This document shows, in pieces, positions 1-8,311 of a stretch of DNA of 64,000 nt. Source of the stretch: Bacillus sp. ISL-7 (GTDB lineage: Bacteria > Bacillota > Bacilli > Bacillales_B > DSM-18226); contig NZ_JAGGQW010000046.1 of the NCBI RefSeq assembly GCF_018613065.1, positions 124,001-188,000 of the forward strand, read 5' to 3'. The notes beneath the pieces were generated by a model. That model did no database searches, was not told the DNA's origin, and saw only the letters and a program-made list of their open reading frames with translations. Positions within the stretch are counted from its first letter, which is position 1; each line of letters starts with the position of its first letter. The position numbers and the translations under genes were made by a program.

Positions 1-408
1 ATTCTTCCCTAATTTCTTTCTTAATGATTTATAACTTGTATTTGAAACAACTACAAACATCTCCTTCTTTTGCATGTTATATACTTCATCAAAAAATTTA
101 CTGGCCATTAAGGAATCAGTAAAGGTATAATAGTAAGGTTTCCAATCAGTTTTCTCTATTAATAAATTAATCCTATTACTTGAGAAAGATACTTGGTTTT
201 TTATCATATTTAAATCTTCAACTGTCAAGCTAGGACCGTTTCCGATTATAAAGCAACTTTCACCTATATGACTATCTTTAAGTTTTTTTACTTTTCTAGA
301 CAGAATTCTTATTCTCATATTTATATAAGATGGTTTAATATTTTTTCTATACGTCCATATAAAGAATGACAATAATTTATTTGTTGACTTTTTTATTAAA
401 ATTACCAT
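1..408 (-). CDS. GNGPSL (DUF115/MptE-like) putative glycosyltransferase, C-terminus cut by window edge
   Basis: The reading frame is open from an ATG at 408 to the window edge (136 codons, no stop), so only the N-terminal half is present. It carries CFIIGNGPSL around residues 52-61, followed by an ExL segment, SSNRI and KTDWKPYYY. This is the same order as in the two full-length paralogues at 410-1213 and 5211-5999. The motif is typical of the DUF115/MptE-like family and resembles the start of GT42 sialyltransferases. The start lies just after the TAA of the upstream gene, and the ribosome binding site GGAG sits inside the end of that gene, which suggests translational coupling. A role as a sugar transferase for the Kdo-type residue made by the kds genes is inference. 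Confidence 0.75.
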   Translation of the reverse strand, partial: MVILIKKSTNKLLSFFIWTYRKNIKPSYINMRIRILSRKVKKLKDSHIGESCFIIGNGPSLTVEDLNMIKNQVSFSSNRINLLIEKTDWKPYYYTFTDSLMASKFFDEVYNMQKKEMFVVVSNTSYKSLRKKLGKN

Positions 409-409
409 T

Positions 410-1213
410 TTAATCTCCACACAATTCATCAAAATTCTTAAGTTCAAATACATCCAAGTAAGAAACCCGTGTCGCGTTATATATTTTTCTGCCAGAACTT
501 TCAAATATCAATTTCGCTTTTTCCATTCCAATATACATTTCTTCCGGAGCCTGACCTGGTTTCTTTTCATCTGCTTTTATGTAGTCTTCACTAAAATAAA
601 TTTGTGAATTTTCTTCTTTTTTAAGGAAGGATAAATCTTTGGTTTTCGAAACTGCCCCTTTAAAATTGTAATCATGCCCAACCAAATACACTTTAGAAAA
701 CCCCATATAATGAGCTATTTGAAGTAGATGGTATGAAACAGTTCCAGACGAGTATAAAGACTCCATAATATTAGTTGAAAAAGAATTTCGTTTGTTCTTA
801 TTAACATTATTATTAAAGTATATATCTGCATTAAATAGACCTTTATAAACTCTTAAAGAGAATTTTGTTTTTGCTTCAACTAAATTTATGTCTTCTACAT
901 TTTCCTCCAGTACTATTGGATCAACAACCATATAAAATGATGGTCTCCAAGTAGTTTTATTAAAAATTTTGTATACTTTATTAGAAGCAAATGTAAATTC
1001 ACCTTTCAATTTTTCTAGATCCTCGGGTTTTAAACTTGGCCCATTACCTATAATGAAACAACGCTCACCTTTATATTTGTTTTTTAACCTTAGTATTTTA
1101 TAGTTATTTTTTGTTAAAGGGATATTGATTTTCGAGAAAGAATCAACAATATAAAAGATTATTAAATATAGAGCGTTGTAAACTTTAATTATACTTCTTT
1201 TTATTTTTAACAT
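410..1213 (-). CDS. GNGPSL (DUF115/MptE-like, GT42-like) putative glycosyltransferase
   Basis: 267-residue protein. An N-terminal basic/hydrophobic stretch (residues about 5-30) could bind the membrane. CFIIGNGPSL lies near residues 52-61, TWRPSFYMVVDP near 88-99, and SSGTVSYHLLQIAHYMGF followed by VYLVGHDYNF near 153-182. This order (GNGPS, then S/TSG with a helix and xxYLxGxDxxF) matches DUF115/MptE-like proteins and resembles Cst-II-type GT42 transferases, which use CMP-activated sugars. The start has a clear GGAG site 7 bases upstream. It is one of three paralogues in this CMP-Kdo-encoding cluster. MptE itself is an archaeal pterin enzyme, and the pterin function is unlikely in this setting. 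The glycosyltransferase role is inferred. Confidence 0.7.
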   Translation of the reverse strand: MLKIKRSIIKVYNALYLIIFYIVDSFSKINIPLTKNNYKILRLKNKYKGERCFIIGNGPSLKPEDLEKLKGEFTFASNKVYKIFNKTTWRPSFYMVVDPIVLEENVEDINLVEAKTKFSLRVYKGLFNADIYFNNNVNKNKRNSFSTNIMESLYSSGTVSYHLLQIAHYMGFSKVYLVGHDYNFKGAVSKTKDLSFLKKEENSQIYFSEDYIKADEKKPGQAPEEMYIGMEKAKLIFESSGRKIYNATRVSYLDVFELKNFDELCGD

Positions 1214-1246
1214 CTTAAATCTCCTATTACTAATTCTTCTACAGTA

Positions 1247-1339
1247 TTATTTAGTCATCATTTTTTTCACAATCAATTCAACAAACTCTATAACGTTTCC
1301 GATTCCACTAGCTGAATTTGCATATAGAACAGCTACTTT
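1247..1339 (-). pseudogene. Possible remnant of a KdsC-like phosphatase C-terminus
   Basis: On the minus strand the frame between an in-frame TAA (1340-1342) and a TAA at 1247-1249 reads VAVLYANSASGIGNVIEF followed by VELIVKKMMTK. This lines up with the last residues of the intact kdsC product at 2101-2580, which ends YVCKSNGGNGAVREFIDLIV. There is no start codon or N-terminal half. It may be the tail of a second HAD phosphatase gene left after a rearrangement. The fragment is short, so chance similarity cannot be excluded. Confidence 0.35.
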
Positions 1340-1438
1340 TTACCCCTTCATATAATCCACTTTATAATTCTTTAAAATTAATTATGTCTGCCTCTTTTCA
1401 TTTAGAACTAAATAAAATTTTAATAATACTATTTAAAG

Positions 1439-2067
1439 TTACTTTCGTGCTAATAAGTACCCTACTTTATTCTTTAATTCACCAAACATCTTTTCTTTTT
1501 TAAAATTCGTGGCATTACCTTTGTATGAATAGTCATAAACACTAGATTGTTTGAATAACTTTTTACTCTTATCTATGTACTCATTTGTGGTTGATATCAC
1601 TTTTACAGGATTACCTGCAACTATAGAGTTTTCTGGAACTGTTTTTTAACAATACTCCCTGCAGCTACTATTGAATTTTTTCCGATAGTTACCCCAGGCA
1701 TAATTAGGGATCTTGCCCCTATATAAACATTATCCTCAATGGTAATAGATCCAACCTTTGTATAGTGAAGTTCCTTCATTGTACTTGCATCATGTGCCAG
1801 AAAAAAAGCTTCTGGAGCAATTGTTACATTGTTTCCAATTTTTGTTAACCAACAAAAGGAATAATCAAAAGTTACACCTGCTTGAATTGTACAATTTTCC
1901 CCAATTTTCATGCCTGATTTTTTATAATCTTCAAGCCAAATCTCTTTGAGTAAATATTTCCCAATTTTCAATTTGATGAAATTAAATATTTTCAGCACGA
2001 AATTTATTGACCCAATTTTAGTATGTAAAACAATTAAATCAATAAATTTCTTTATCATAAAATCCAT
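1439..2067 (-). pseudogene. Hexapeptide-repeat acetyltransferase with a frameshift in an A6 run
   Basis: The first 148 codons encode a left-handed beta-helix acyltransferase: IGENCTIQAGVTFDYS, IGNNVTIAPEAFFLAHDAS, VYIGARSLIMPGVTIG and IVAAGSIV repeats. The frame then breaks at GTTAAAAAACAG (about 1645) and stops at 1621. In the next frame it continues as TVPENSIVAGNPVKVI, exactly the conserved VPxNxIVAGNPAKVI ending of this family, and runs to a TAA at 1439-1441, giving about 208 residues. One extra A in the homopolymer would restore the gene. This could be a sequencing error, a real loss of function, or a slippery or phase-variable site. The role would be O- or N-acetylation of a surface glycan sugar. 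No good ribosome site is visible before the ATG at 2067. Confidence 0.75.
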
Positions 2068-2100
2068 ATGTTATTTGTATTGTTTTAATTTATATATCCC

Positions 2101-2580
2101 TCACATTACAATTAAATCAATAAATTCCCTAACAGCTCCATTTCCACCATTAGATTTGCAAACATAATCTACAACATCTATTACTTCAACCATTGCATCT
2201 GCTGGGCAAGCTTTAAGATAGCATACTTTCATACAATCAATATCGTTTACATCGTCACCGATATAAGCAACATTTTCGTATTTTAACTGGTATCGATGAA
2301 TAACCTCATCCAAAACCTTTAGCTTATCATCAACTCCTTGATGAACTTCTTCAATTTTTAGTTCAGCAGCACGATTAGCTAGAATCTCTGACTTCTTACC
2401 AGTAATGATAACTGGGATTATATTATACTTTTCAATATTAATTAATCGGTACCCATCTCTTACATTAAACGCTTTAAAAACCTCACCATTTGCACCGACA
2501 TAAATTTTCCCATCGGTTAGGGTACCGTCTACATCCATAACTAGCATTTTTATTTTTGATAAGTCTTTATTTTTAATCAT
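2101..2580 (-). CDS. kdsC: 3-deoxy-D-manno-octulosonate 8-phosphate phosphatase KdsC
   Basis: 159-residue HAD-superfamily phosphatase without a cap domain, the usual length for KdsC. Motif I is DVDGTLTDG (residues 16-24), motif II is the ITGKKSE region (T near 60), and motifs III/IV are K84 and GDDVND (about 108-113). The tail SNGGNGAVREF is typical of KdsC and YrbI-like proteins. It removes the phosphate from Kdo-8-phosphate to give free Kdo. The ATG overlaps the stop of kdsD by 4 bases, and the gene is the last intact one of the kdsB-A-D-C run. The close relatives acting on N-acylneuraminate 9-phosphate look similar, but the neighbouring kdsA and kdsD favour the Kdo assignment. Confidence 0.9.
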   Translation of the reverse strand: MIKNKDLSKIKMLVMDVDGTLTDGKIYVGANGEVFKAFNVRDGYRLINIEKYNIIPVIITGKKSEILANRAAELKIEEVHQGVDDKLKVLDEVIHRYQLKYENVAYIGDDVNDIDCMKVCYLKACPADAMVEVIDVVDYVCKSNGGNGAVREFIDLIVM

Positions 2581-3584
2581 ACGAATATACCCACTCCAAG
2601 AATATCGTTAACTCTTACTGTTCCGACCAGTTTCTTACCCTTAACAATTGGTAAAGCAGAGATATTATTATTTTTCATCATTTTTAGCGCATCTACAGCG
2701 AGCATGTGAGAATCTATAGATAGAGGTGTTTTTGCCATTACATCATCAATTGACAAATCATAAACATTTACTTCTCTTGTAAATGTCCTTCTTAAATCAC
2801 CATCCGTAAAGACTCCAATTAATTCATGATTTTTATTTACAATATTAATAATCCCGATCGCTTTCATGCTCATCTCAATAATAGCGTCTTTTAACTTGGT
2901 CCCAGCCTTTACAACGGCATTGTTATCTCCTGTATGCATAATATCATTCACTTTTACTAGCAGTTTTTTACCAAGGGAACCAGCTGGGTGATACAATGCG
3001 TAATTACTTTCATGGAAACCATAGATTTTTGATAAACAAACTGCTAATGCATCTCCCAAAACTAATTCAACCGTTGTACTTGAGGTAGGTGCTAAATTCA
3101 TCGAACACGCTTCCTTAAATTTAGGAAATACAAAAGAATAATCACTGTATTGGACAAGTGATGAATTTGGATTACCAGAGATACCAATTAATGTTGCACC
3201 TATTATTTTTATATTAGGCAGAATTCTAGTAATCTCTTCACTTTCTCCACTATAACTAATAGCTATTACAATATCATTTGCCGAAATCATCCCTAAGTCT
3301 CCATGTAGAGCTTCTGCAGGATGAAGAAAAAACGAGGGTGTCCCAAGACTGGACATTGTTGCGGCAATTTTCCTCGAAACATGCCCAGGTTTACCCATCC
3401 CTGTAACAATAACTTTACCGGTACAATCGGAAATTAATTCTACTATTCTTACAAACCTTTCATCTAGAGAATCTTTTACTAGGTTTATTGCATTTAGTTC
3501 AGTTTCAAAGACATATTTTGATTCAGATAGAATATCGATTTGATGTACATATTTCGGTTCAGTGAGAATATTGATTTGATTCAA
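2577..3584 (-). CDS. kdsD: D-arabinose 5-phosphate isomerase KdsD (SIS plus two CBS domains)
   Basis: 335 residues. The N-terminal SIS sugar isomerase domain (about 30-190) has [42 protein letters not shown] and [16 protein letters not shown]. Two CBS domains follow (about 215-330; [43 protein letters not shown]). This is the normal KdsD/GutQ architecture. It converts ribulose 5-phosphate to arabinose 5-phosphate, the first committed step to Kdo. Its first 26 bases overlap the 3' end of kdsA, and its stop overlaps the start of kdsC, so all three are probably co-translated. Confidence 0.9.
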   Translation of the reverse strand: MNQINILTEPKYVHQIDILSESKYVFETELNAINLVKDSLDERFVRIVELISDCTGKVIVTGMGKPGHVSRKIAATMSSLGTPSFFLHPAEALHGDLGMISANDIVIAISYSGESEEITRILPNIKIIGATLIGISGNPNSSLVQYSDYSFVFPKFKEACSMNLAPTSSTTVELVLGDALAVCLSKIYGFHESNYALYHPAGSLGKKLLVKVNDIMHTGDNNAVVKAGTKLKDAIIEMSMKAIGIINIVNKNHELIGVFTDGDLRRTFTREVNVYDLSIDDVMAKTPLSIDSHMLAVDALKMMKNNNISALPIVKGKKLVGTVRVNDILGVGIFV

Positions 3585-4398
3585 CTTCGTGCACCGCCTT
3601 ATAGATTTTAATTAGTTTTTTAAGCATAACCTCGATTTCATCAAGTTTAACCATATTAGGTCCATCGGACTTCGCATTATCAGGATCCTCATGTACTTCC
3701 ATAAATAATAGATCTGCACCGACAGCTAAAGCTGCTTTAGCTAAATGTTCTACATACTCTCGATTACCACCGGTAGACGTTAGGTTGCCCCCTGGTTTTT
3801 GAACGCTGTGTGTTGCATCAAAAACAACTGGATAGCCGAACTTTTTCATTTCAATTATGTTAGTCATATCCACAACTAAATTGTTATAACCAAATGTGTT
3901 ACCTCTTTCGCATAATAGAATATTTTCATTACCAGATTCTTCAACCTTTGTAATTACATTTTTCATATCTTTTGCAGATAAAAACTGTGCTTTTTTAATG
4001 TTTACTGGCAACCCGGTTTCAGCTGATGCGACCAATAAATCTGTTTGTCTGCATAGAAAAGCTGGTATTTGAAGCATATCCACAACTTCAGCAGCAACCC
4101 TTGCTTGATAAGGTTCATGAATATCTGTTACGACAGGTAAACCTAATTCATCTTTCACTCTCTTAAGTATACGTAGACCCTCATTTATTCCAGGACCTCT
4201 GTACGCTGAAATGGACGTTCTGTTCGCTTTATCGAATGATGATTTAAAAATAAAAGGAATACCAAGTCGATCGGTAATTTCCTTCATTCTTGATGCCACT
4301 TCTATCACTTGTGCTTCAGATTCTATCACACAAGGTCCTGCAATTAACGTAAAAATAGTATTATCAACTGTAAGATTACCAACCTTCATTTTTTTCAT
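3559..4398 (-). CDS. kdsA: Kdo-8-phosphate synthase KdsA, metal-dependent type
   Basis: 279 residues, the usual KdsA length, forming a single TIM barrel. It condenses arabinose 5-phosphate and phosphoenolpyruvate to Kdo-8-phosphate. Visible motifs are AGPCVIES (residues 20-27), [59 protein letters not shown] and [17 protein letters not shown]. The Cys in AGPC, with the later His, Glu and Asp, marks the metal-dependent class (Aquifex type); E. coli-type enzymes have Asn at this place. The related DAHP and N-acetylneuraminate synthases lack this set of motifs. It lies between kdsB and kdsD in one minus-strand run. Confidence 0.92.
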   Translation of the reverse strand: MKKMKVGNLTVDNTIFTLIAGPCVIESEAQVIEVASRMKEITDRLGIPFIFKSSFDKANRTSISAYRGPGINEGLRILKRVKDELGLPVVTDIHEPYQARVAAEVVDMLQIPAFLCRQTDLLVASAETGLPVNIKKAQFLSAKDMKNVITKVEESGNENILLCERGNTFGYNNLVVDMTNIIEMKKFGYPVVFDATHSVQKPGGNLTSTGGNREYVEHLAKAALAVGADLLFMEVHEDPDNAKSDGPNMVKLDEIEVMLKKLIKIYKAVHEVESNQYSH

Positions 4399-4443
4399 TA
4401 TTAATTCTTCCTTCCTAATATATAATCTTCAACTGTTTCATTA

Positions 4444-5193
4444 TTAAAGTGAATAAACTGGTTTTTTTTCATTACCTAACAAATACTCTTCAACCTTTTC
4501 AATATCTTTAGGAGTATCAACTGAAATTGTTTTACAATGTGCGTTTATATAATTAATGTCCTTCCTGTTTTCTATAAATCGAAAAGAATCATTTTCTTCA
4601 ATTTTTTCAATAGGCCCTCGTGGTGTTTCATGGTAGTATTGAAGAGCCGTTTTCGTAAATGCCCCTACCCCAACAAATTTCTGGTAGGTGTAATTCATAC
4701 CACCTTTAGGGAATGGAATTGGACTACGGGAAATGAACAAACAAATCCCATCTTTATTCGTAACTATTTTTAAATTAGTTGTATCAACAACTTCAACTGG
4801 ATCAGTAAAATCTGTCATAAGATTTGATACATAAAAATCTTCTTTCTTTAAATCAGCTGGAATGCATTTTACAATATCTTTCGCTTCTATGACAGGCTCG
4901 TCACCATTTACCATTACATAAAGGTCAGCAACTATTTTCTGAGATACTTCATAAAGTCTTTCCGTTGCAGTATCATGCTCCTTTGAAGTCATGATCACTT
5001 TTGCACCAAAGCCTTCGCATACAGTTTTAATTTCTTCGCTATCTGTGGCAATATATACCTCTTCAAAGCATTCAACTTCTTTTGAATGTGTGTAAACCCA
5101 CCAAACCATAGGTTTTCCAAAAATATTTGCTAAAGGTTTATTATAAAATCTTGCTGACCCGCCTCTTGCAGGTATTACTCCAACTATTTTCAT
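4444..5193 (-). CDS. kdsB: CMP-Kdo synthetase (3-deoxy-manno-octulosonate cytidylyltransferase)
   Basis: About 249 residues from the ATG at 5193; an in-frame GTG at 5205 would add four residues. The nucleotide-binding start is VIPARGGSARFYNKPLANIFGKPM (residues about 5-28, cited in part), a divergent form of IPARxxSxRLPxKPL. YVMVNGDEPVI corresponds to the metal-binding QGDEP motif, and SRSPIPFP plus the G(V)YAF-like VGVGAFTK segment also fit KdsB. It couples CTP to Kdo to give the transferase substrate CMP-Kdo. The Gly-Gly-Ser in place of the usual aromatic and the Phe for Leu in the loop are atypical, so another CMP-sugar acid is possible, but kdsA/C/D next door make Kdo the simplest reading. 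Confidence 0.85.
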   Translation of the reverse strand: MKIVGVIPARGGSARFYNKPLANIFGKPMVWWVYTHSKEVECFEEVYIATDSEEIKTVCEGFGAKVIMTSKEHDTATERLYEVSQKIVADLYVMVNGDEPVIEAKDIVKCIPADLKKEDFYVSNLMTDFTDPVEVVDTTNLKIVTNKDGICLFISRSPIPFPKGGMNYTYQKFVGVGAFTKTALQYYHETPRGPIEKIEENDSFRFIENRKDINYINAHCKTISVDTPKDIEKVEEYLLGNEKKPVYSL

Positions 5194-5210
5194 ACTTGAT
5201 ACCACTCTTT

Positions 5211-5999
5211 CTAAATAATTATTTTATCAAATTCTACTCTCTCAAATACTTCTAATTTTCCACCGCGAGTTGCGTTAAATATTTTTATATTGTGGTTATC
5301 TGCATATTTTTTTGCAGCTCTAAATGCTTTAGTGGAAACTTCAATATTAGGAATATATAAATCCTCTTTATCAGTATTATAATTTTCAGTAAAATAGTCT
5401 TTTGCTGTCTCATCAATTACAAGTTCACCTTTATCGTTTACCATTCTACTGAAATTATGGTCAACACCTAATAAATAAATCTCTTTGATTCCCATGTAAA
5501 CGGCTAACTGTATTGCGGTATAGGCTACGGTATTTCCCCAGTATATTCCCTTAACAATGTCTTCAGAAAACTTGGGTTCAACATTCCTATCACCGAATTT
5601 AAATATAAAATACTTTGCATTTTTAAAATGAATCTTATAATCCCATGGAAAGTTAACAGGGAAAAACTTGCTTTCTATCTTTAAATTATTGATCTCTTCT
5701 TTACTTTTAAAAATGGTCTTATCATCTTCAGAACAGTAATATGTAGGTCGCCAATCGGTTTGATCGAATATATAGTAAATTCGATTAAAAGCAAACGTAA
5801 TCTCATTTTTTAATTTATCAAGGTCCTCACCTATTAAACTTGGACCATTTCCAAGTATAAAGCAGCGTTTATTTAAATGAAGGTTTTTTAGAGTTTTTAT
5901 GTTTTTTCCGTTTCTAGAAAAGGGAAATAAGGATTCCTTTAAATATTTTTTAGTTCTATAATTTAATTCAACTATCGATCTTTTAACATTTTTCATCAT
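5211..5999 (-). CDS. GNGPSL (DUF115/MptE-like, GT42-like) putative glycosyltransferase
   Basis: 262 residues. It is a paralogue of the genes at 410-1213 and 1-408, with CFILGNGPSL near residues 46-55, QTDWRPTYYCSEDD near 81-94, GNTVAYTAIQLAVYMG near 154-169 and IYLLGVDHNF near 173-182, then a C-terminal region with IFNATRGGKLEVF. It sits directly upstream of kdsB, starting two bases after the stop of a GT4 gene. Being placed next to the CMP-sugar synthetase gene makes it the best candidate here for a CMP-Kdo-using transferase. This is inference: the sequence shows the family, not the donor. It has an unusually high Lys/Asn/Ile content, like the rest of the left part of the locus. Confidence 0.72.
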   Translation of the reverse strand: MMKNVKRSIVELNYRTKKYLKESLFPFSRNGKNIKTLKNLHLNKRCFILGNGPSLIGEDLDKLKNEITFAFNRIYYIFDQTDWRPTYYCSEDDKTIFKSKEEINNLKIESKFFPVNFPWDYKIHFKNAKYFIFKFGDRNVEPKFSEDIVKGIYWGNTVAYTAIQLAVYMGIKEIYLLGVDHNFSRMVNDKGELVIDETAKDYFTENYNTDKEDLYIPNIEVSTKAFRAAKKYADNHNIKIFNATRGGKLEVFERVEFDKIII

Positions 6000-6000
6000 G

Positions 6001-7179
6001 CTAGCTAGCCTCGATTAAATCATATATTTTTTTCATAATCACTTCCGGACTGTAATTCTTTAATACATCACTTTTATCTTTTTTCAATTGGGTATATAGT
6101 TCATTATCCTTAATCAAAGAAACAATTCCGTTAAATAAAGCATCTGGGGTTGGATCTACTAGTAATCCATTTTCTTTATGTCGGATAAACTCCAAAGGTC
6201 CCATAGACTTTGCAACAGTAACAGGTGTATTTATAGCCAGAGCTTCCAATACCGAAATTGACAATGACTCAACAAGAGATGGATGAACGTATATATATGC
6301 ATTTTTGATATATGGGTAAGGATTGGAGATAGCACCTAAAAGATATATACTATTTTCTAATTTATAATCTTTAATACATCTTTCAATCTCACCGCGTTGC
6401 GAACCTTCACCTATGAGATACCATTTTACGTTATACCCATTATCAACTAAATTTTTACAGGTATGAACACAATTAATCATACCTTTTTCAGGTGATAATC
6501 TCCCTACACTCAATAGCGTTATACCATTAAAATTAATATTAATGTCATATCTAGTTCTTTCATTTGCTTTGTGTCGAATTTCATCAACGTTAATTATATT
6601 GGGGATAGTAATCATTTTATTATTTATTTCATTAATATTATCTATTAACATTTCTTTGCTGCAATCCGATACAGCTATTATCTTGTTAAAATTTTTGAAT
6701 ACTTCGATCAATCGTTTTGTTTGATTTTCGGGATATTCATATGTTCCGTGATGCCACCAAGTTACCTTCTTTTTACTGTTAATAATATATCCAACAAAAT
6801 CAGTGCAGATGCCAACTCGATATGCAATGGCGCAGTCATATTCTTTATTCAAATTAAAAAGTGGCTTAGCAAGATATAATGCCTTTACTCCCATTATTTT
6901 CTCAAGCAAAAATATTAATCTAAGTCCTAACGCGAACCAATTCCATTTTTTTATGTTCTCAATAATACACTGCGTAATAGGCCCATACACATTTGACATA
7001 TCGTAGTAGATAATATTTACTTCTTTTGGAACTTCATTAGCATAATCACCGAGCTCTTCAAATAATATAAGATCAATTTCATAATAATTATAATCTATAC
7101 TTTTTAGCACATTTATAAGCGAGTTCTCAATCCCACCAACATTTAAATGACCATTTACAAATAAAACATTCTTTTTCAA
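6001..7179 (-). CDS. GT4-family glycosyltransferase
   Basis: 392 residues with GT-B fold features. GGIENSLINVL (about 15-25) is the N-terminal acceptor-side glycine motif, LLSVGRLSPEKGM (about 224-236) opens the donor domain, and PSLVESLSISVLEAL contains the E-x7-E signature. Its N-terminus resembles the GT4 at 10375-11574 (both start with an N-x-GGIE-x-SLIN pattern), so the two are probably paralogues adding related sugars from nucleotide donors at the cytoplasmic membrane face. It ends just before the GNGPSL gene at 5999 and follows the GT2 at 7226-8278. Donor and linkage cannot be read from the sequence. Confidence 0.85.
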   Translation of the reverse strand: MKKNVLFVNGHLNVGGIENSLINVLKSIDYNYYEIDLILFEELGDYANEVPKEVNIIYYDMSNVYGPITQCIIENIKKWNWFALGLRLIFLLEKIMGVKALYLAKPLFNLNKEYDCAIAYRVGICTDFVGYIINSKKKVTWWHHGTYEYPENQTKRLIEVFKNFNKIIAVSDCSKEMLIDNINEINNKMITIPNIINVDEIRHKANERTRYDININFNGITLLSVGRLSPEKGMINCVHTCKNLVDNGYNVKWYLIGEGSQRGEIERCIKDYKLENSIYLLGAISNPYPYIKNAYIYVHPSLVESLSISVLEALAINTPVTVAKSMGPLEFIRHKENGLLVDPTPDALFNGIVSLIKDNELYTQLKKDKSDVLKNYSPEVIMKKIYDLIEAS

Positions 7180-7225
7180 ATTATTACCTCACAATGTACT
7201 AATGATTTTTCTCTTCTATTGTTAT

Positions 7226-8278
7226 TTATTTATCCAGTAACTCATCAGTAAAGTGTAATGTGCCAGGCCTTTGACTATTCAGTACCAATAAACTATACAG
7301 TCTAACCATTTTAAATTTTATTAAAAGTATAATAACTTTCGTCTTCCAAGAAACGTTTGGTAATTTAAAGTCCTTAAATATTTCCGTAACTTTAGGGTAA
7401 TACATAATTCTTTTAATCATATTTATTCTTTCTTGCCGGTCGTTCTCGGAGTATTTTATTTGTCCTAATGCACTTAACGCAAAATACAACATATTAATTT
7501 TTATTTGTCTTGAAAAGTCATATTCAATAGTATTTCCAAAATACTTTACTAACCTTTCATTAATTTTAAGGAAGGAATTCCACTTTTTTTCATTATACGT
7601 ATTGGTAGTAGAATTTGGATTATAAAAGTAGTTATAAAAATGATGATCTTTCAAATAGTAGAAATTAGTTGCATGATACATAATCTTTGAGCCAAATATA
7701 GAATCTTCATCGTAATGTATATCTTCATCATAGTATAAAGTGTTTTTTTTTAGAAATTCCAAATTAAATAAACAAACCCAGTTTGATATGGTAGGTGGAT
7801 ATTCAATGCTTTCAAACATGATTAAACATTGGAACAGTTCATTTTTTATGTCATGTTTTGAATAATACCCTCCCCGAATGGGTTGTGTTCGTATATCTTC
7901 ATAATCGTTTGATCTTTTTTTGTAGTCACACATAATAAAATCTAAATTTAATTTTTCAGCTCGATTAATCATCTCCTGATACATTTCAGGTTCTATCCAA
8001 TCATCTGAATCAATAAAACTTATAAATTTACCTTTTGCCATTTTAATCCCGTCATTTCTAGCTGCTGAAACTCTGGCATTTTTTTTGTGAAAAACCTTTA
8101 TCCGTTTATCTTTTTGCGCGTACTCATCACAAATTTTGCCCGAATGATCCTTAGAACCGTCGTCAATTAGGATAATTTCAAAATCTTGAAAGGTTTGATT
8201 TAGTACACTATCAACACAACGGTGTAAATAATTTTCAACATTATATACTGGGATAACCACGCTGATTTTCGGAAGCAT
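7226..8278 (-). CDS. GT2-family glycosyltransferase
   Basis: 350 residues. The GT-A domain spans about 1-220: ISVVIPVYNVENYLHRCVDSVLNQT at the N-terminus (shown in part), LIDDGSKDHSG, ARNDGI, and the FIDSDDW form of the DxD metal/nucleotide motif near residues 92-98. The C-terminal 120 residues are variable and contain a hydrophobic stretch (KTKVIILLIKF). Start by ATG with a strong GGGAGG site. It lies between the ABC transporter and a GT4 gene in the Kdo part of the locus. It transfers an unknown sugar from a nucleotide donor onto the growing lipid-linked repeat. Confidence 0.85.
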   Translation of the reverse strand: MLPKISVVIPVYNVENYLHRCVDSVLNQTFQDFEIILIDDGSKDHSGKICDEYAQKDKRIKVFHKKNARVSAARNDGIKMAKGKFISFIDSDDWIEPEMYQEMINRAEKLNLDFIMCDYKKRSNDYEDIRTQPIRGGYYSKHDIKNELFQCLIMFESIEYPPTISNWVCLFNLEFLKKNTLYYDEDIHYDEDSIFGSKIMYHATNFYYLKDHHFYNYFYNPNSTTNTYNEKKWNSFLKINERLVKYFGNTIEYDFSRQIKINMLYFALSALGQIKYSENDRQERINMIKRIMYYPKVTEIFKDFKLPNVSWKTKVIILLIKFKMVRLYSLLVLNSQRPGTLHFTDELLDK

Positions 8279-8311
8279 CTTTTTCCTCCCTTCAATGTAT
8301 TTGTAATACTT

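Noticed and set aside
1318..1503. Plus-strand open frame of 61 codons at the left end
   Set aside because: It lies over the minus-strand acetyltransferase tail and remnant, has no ribosome site, and its product has no protein-like pattern.
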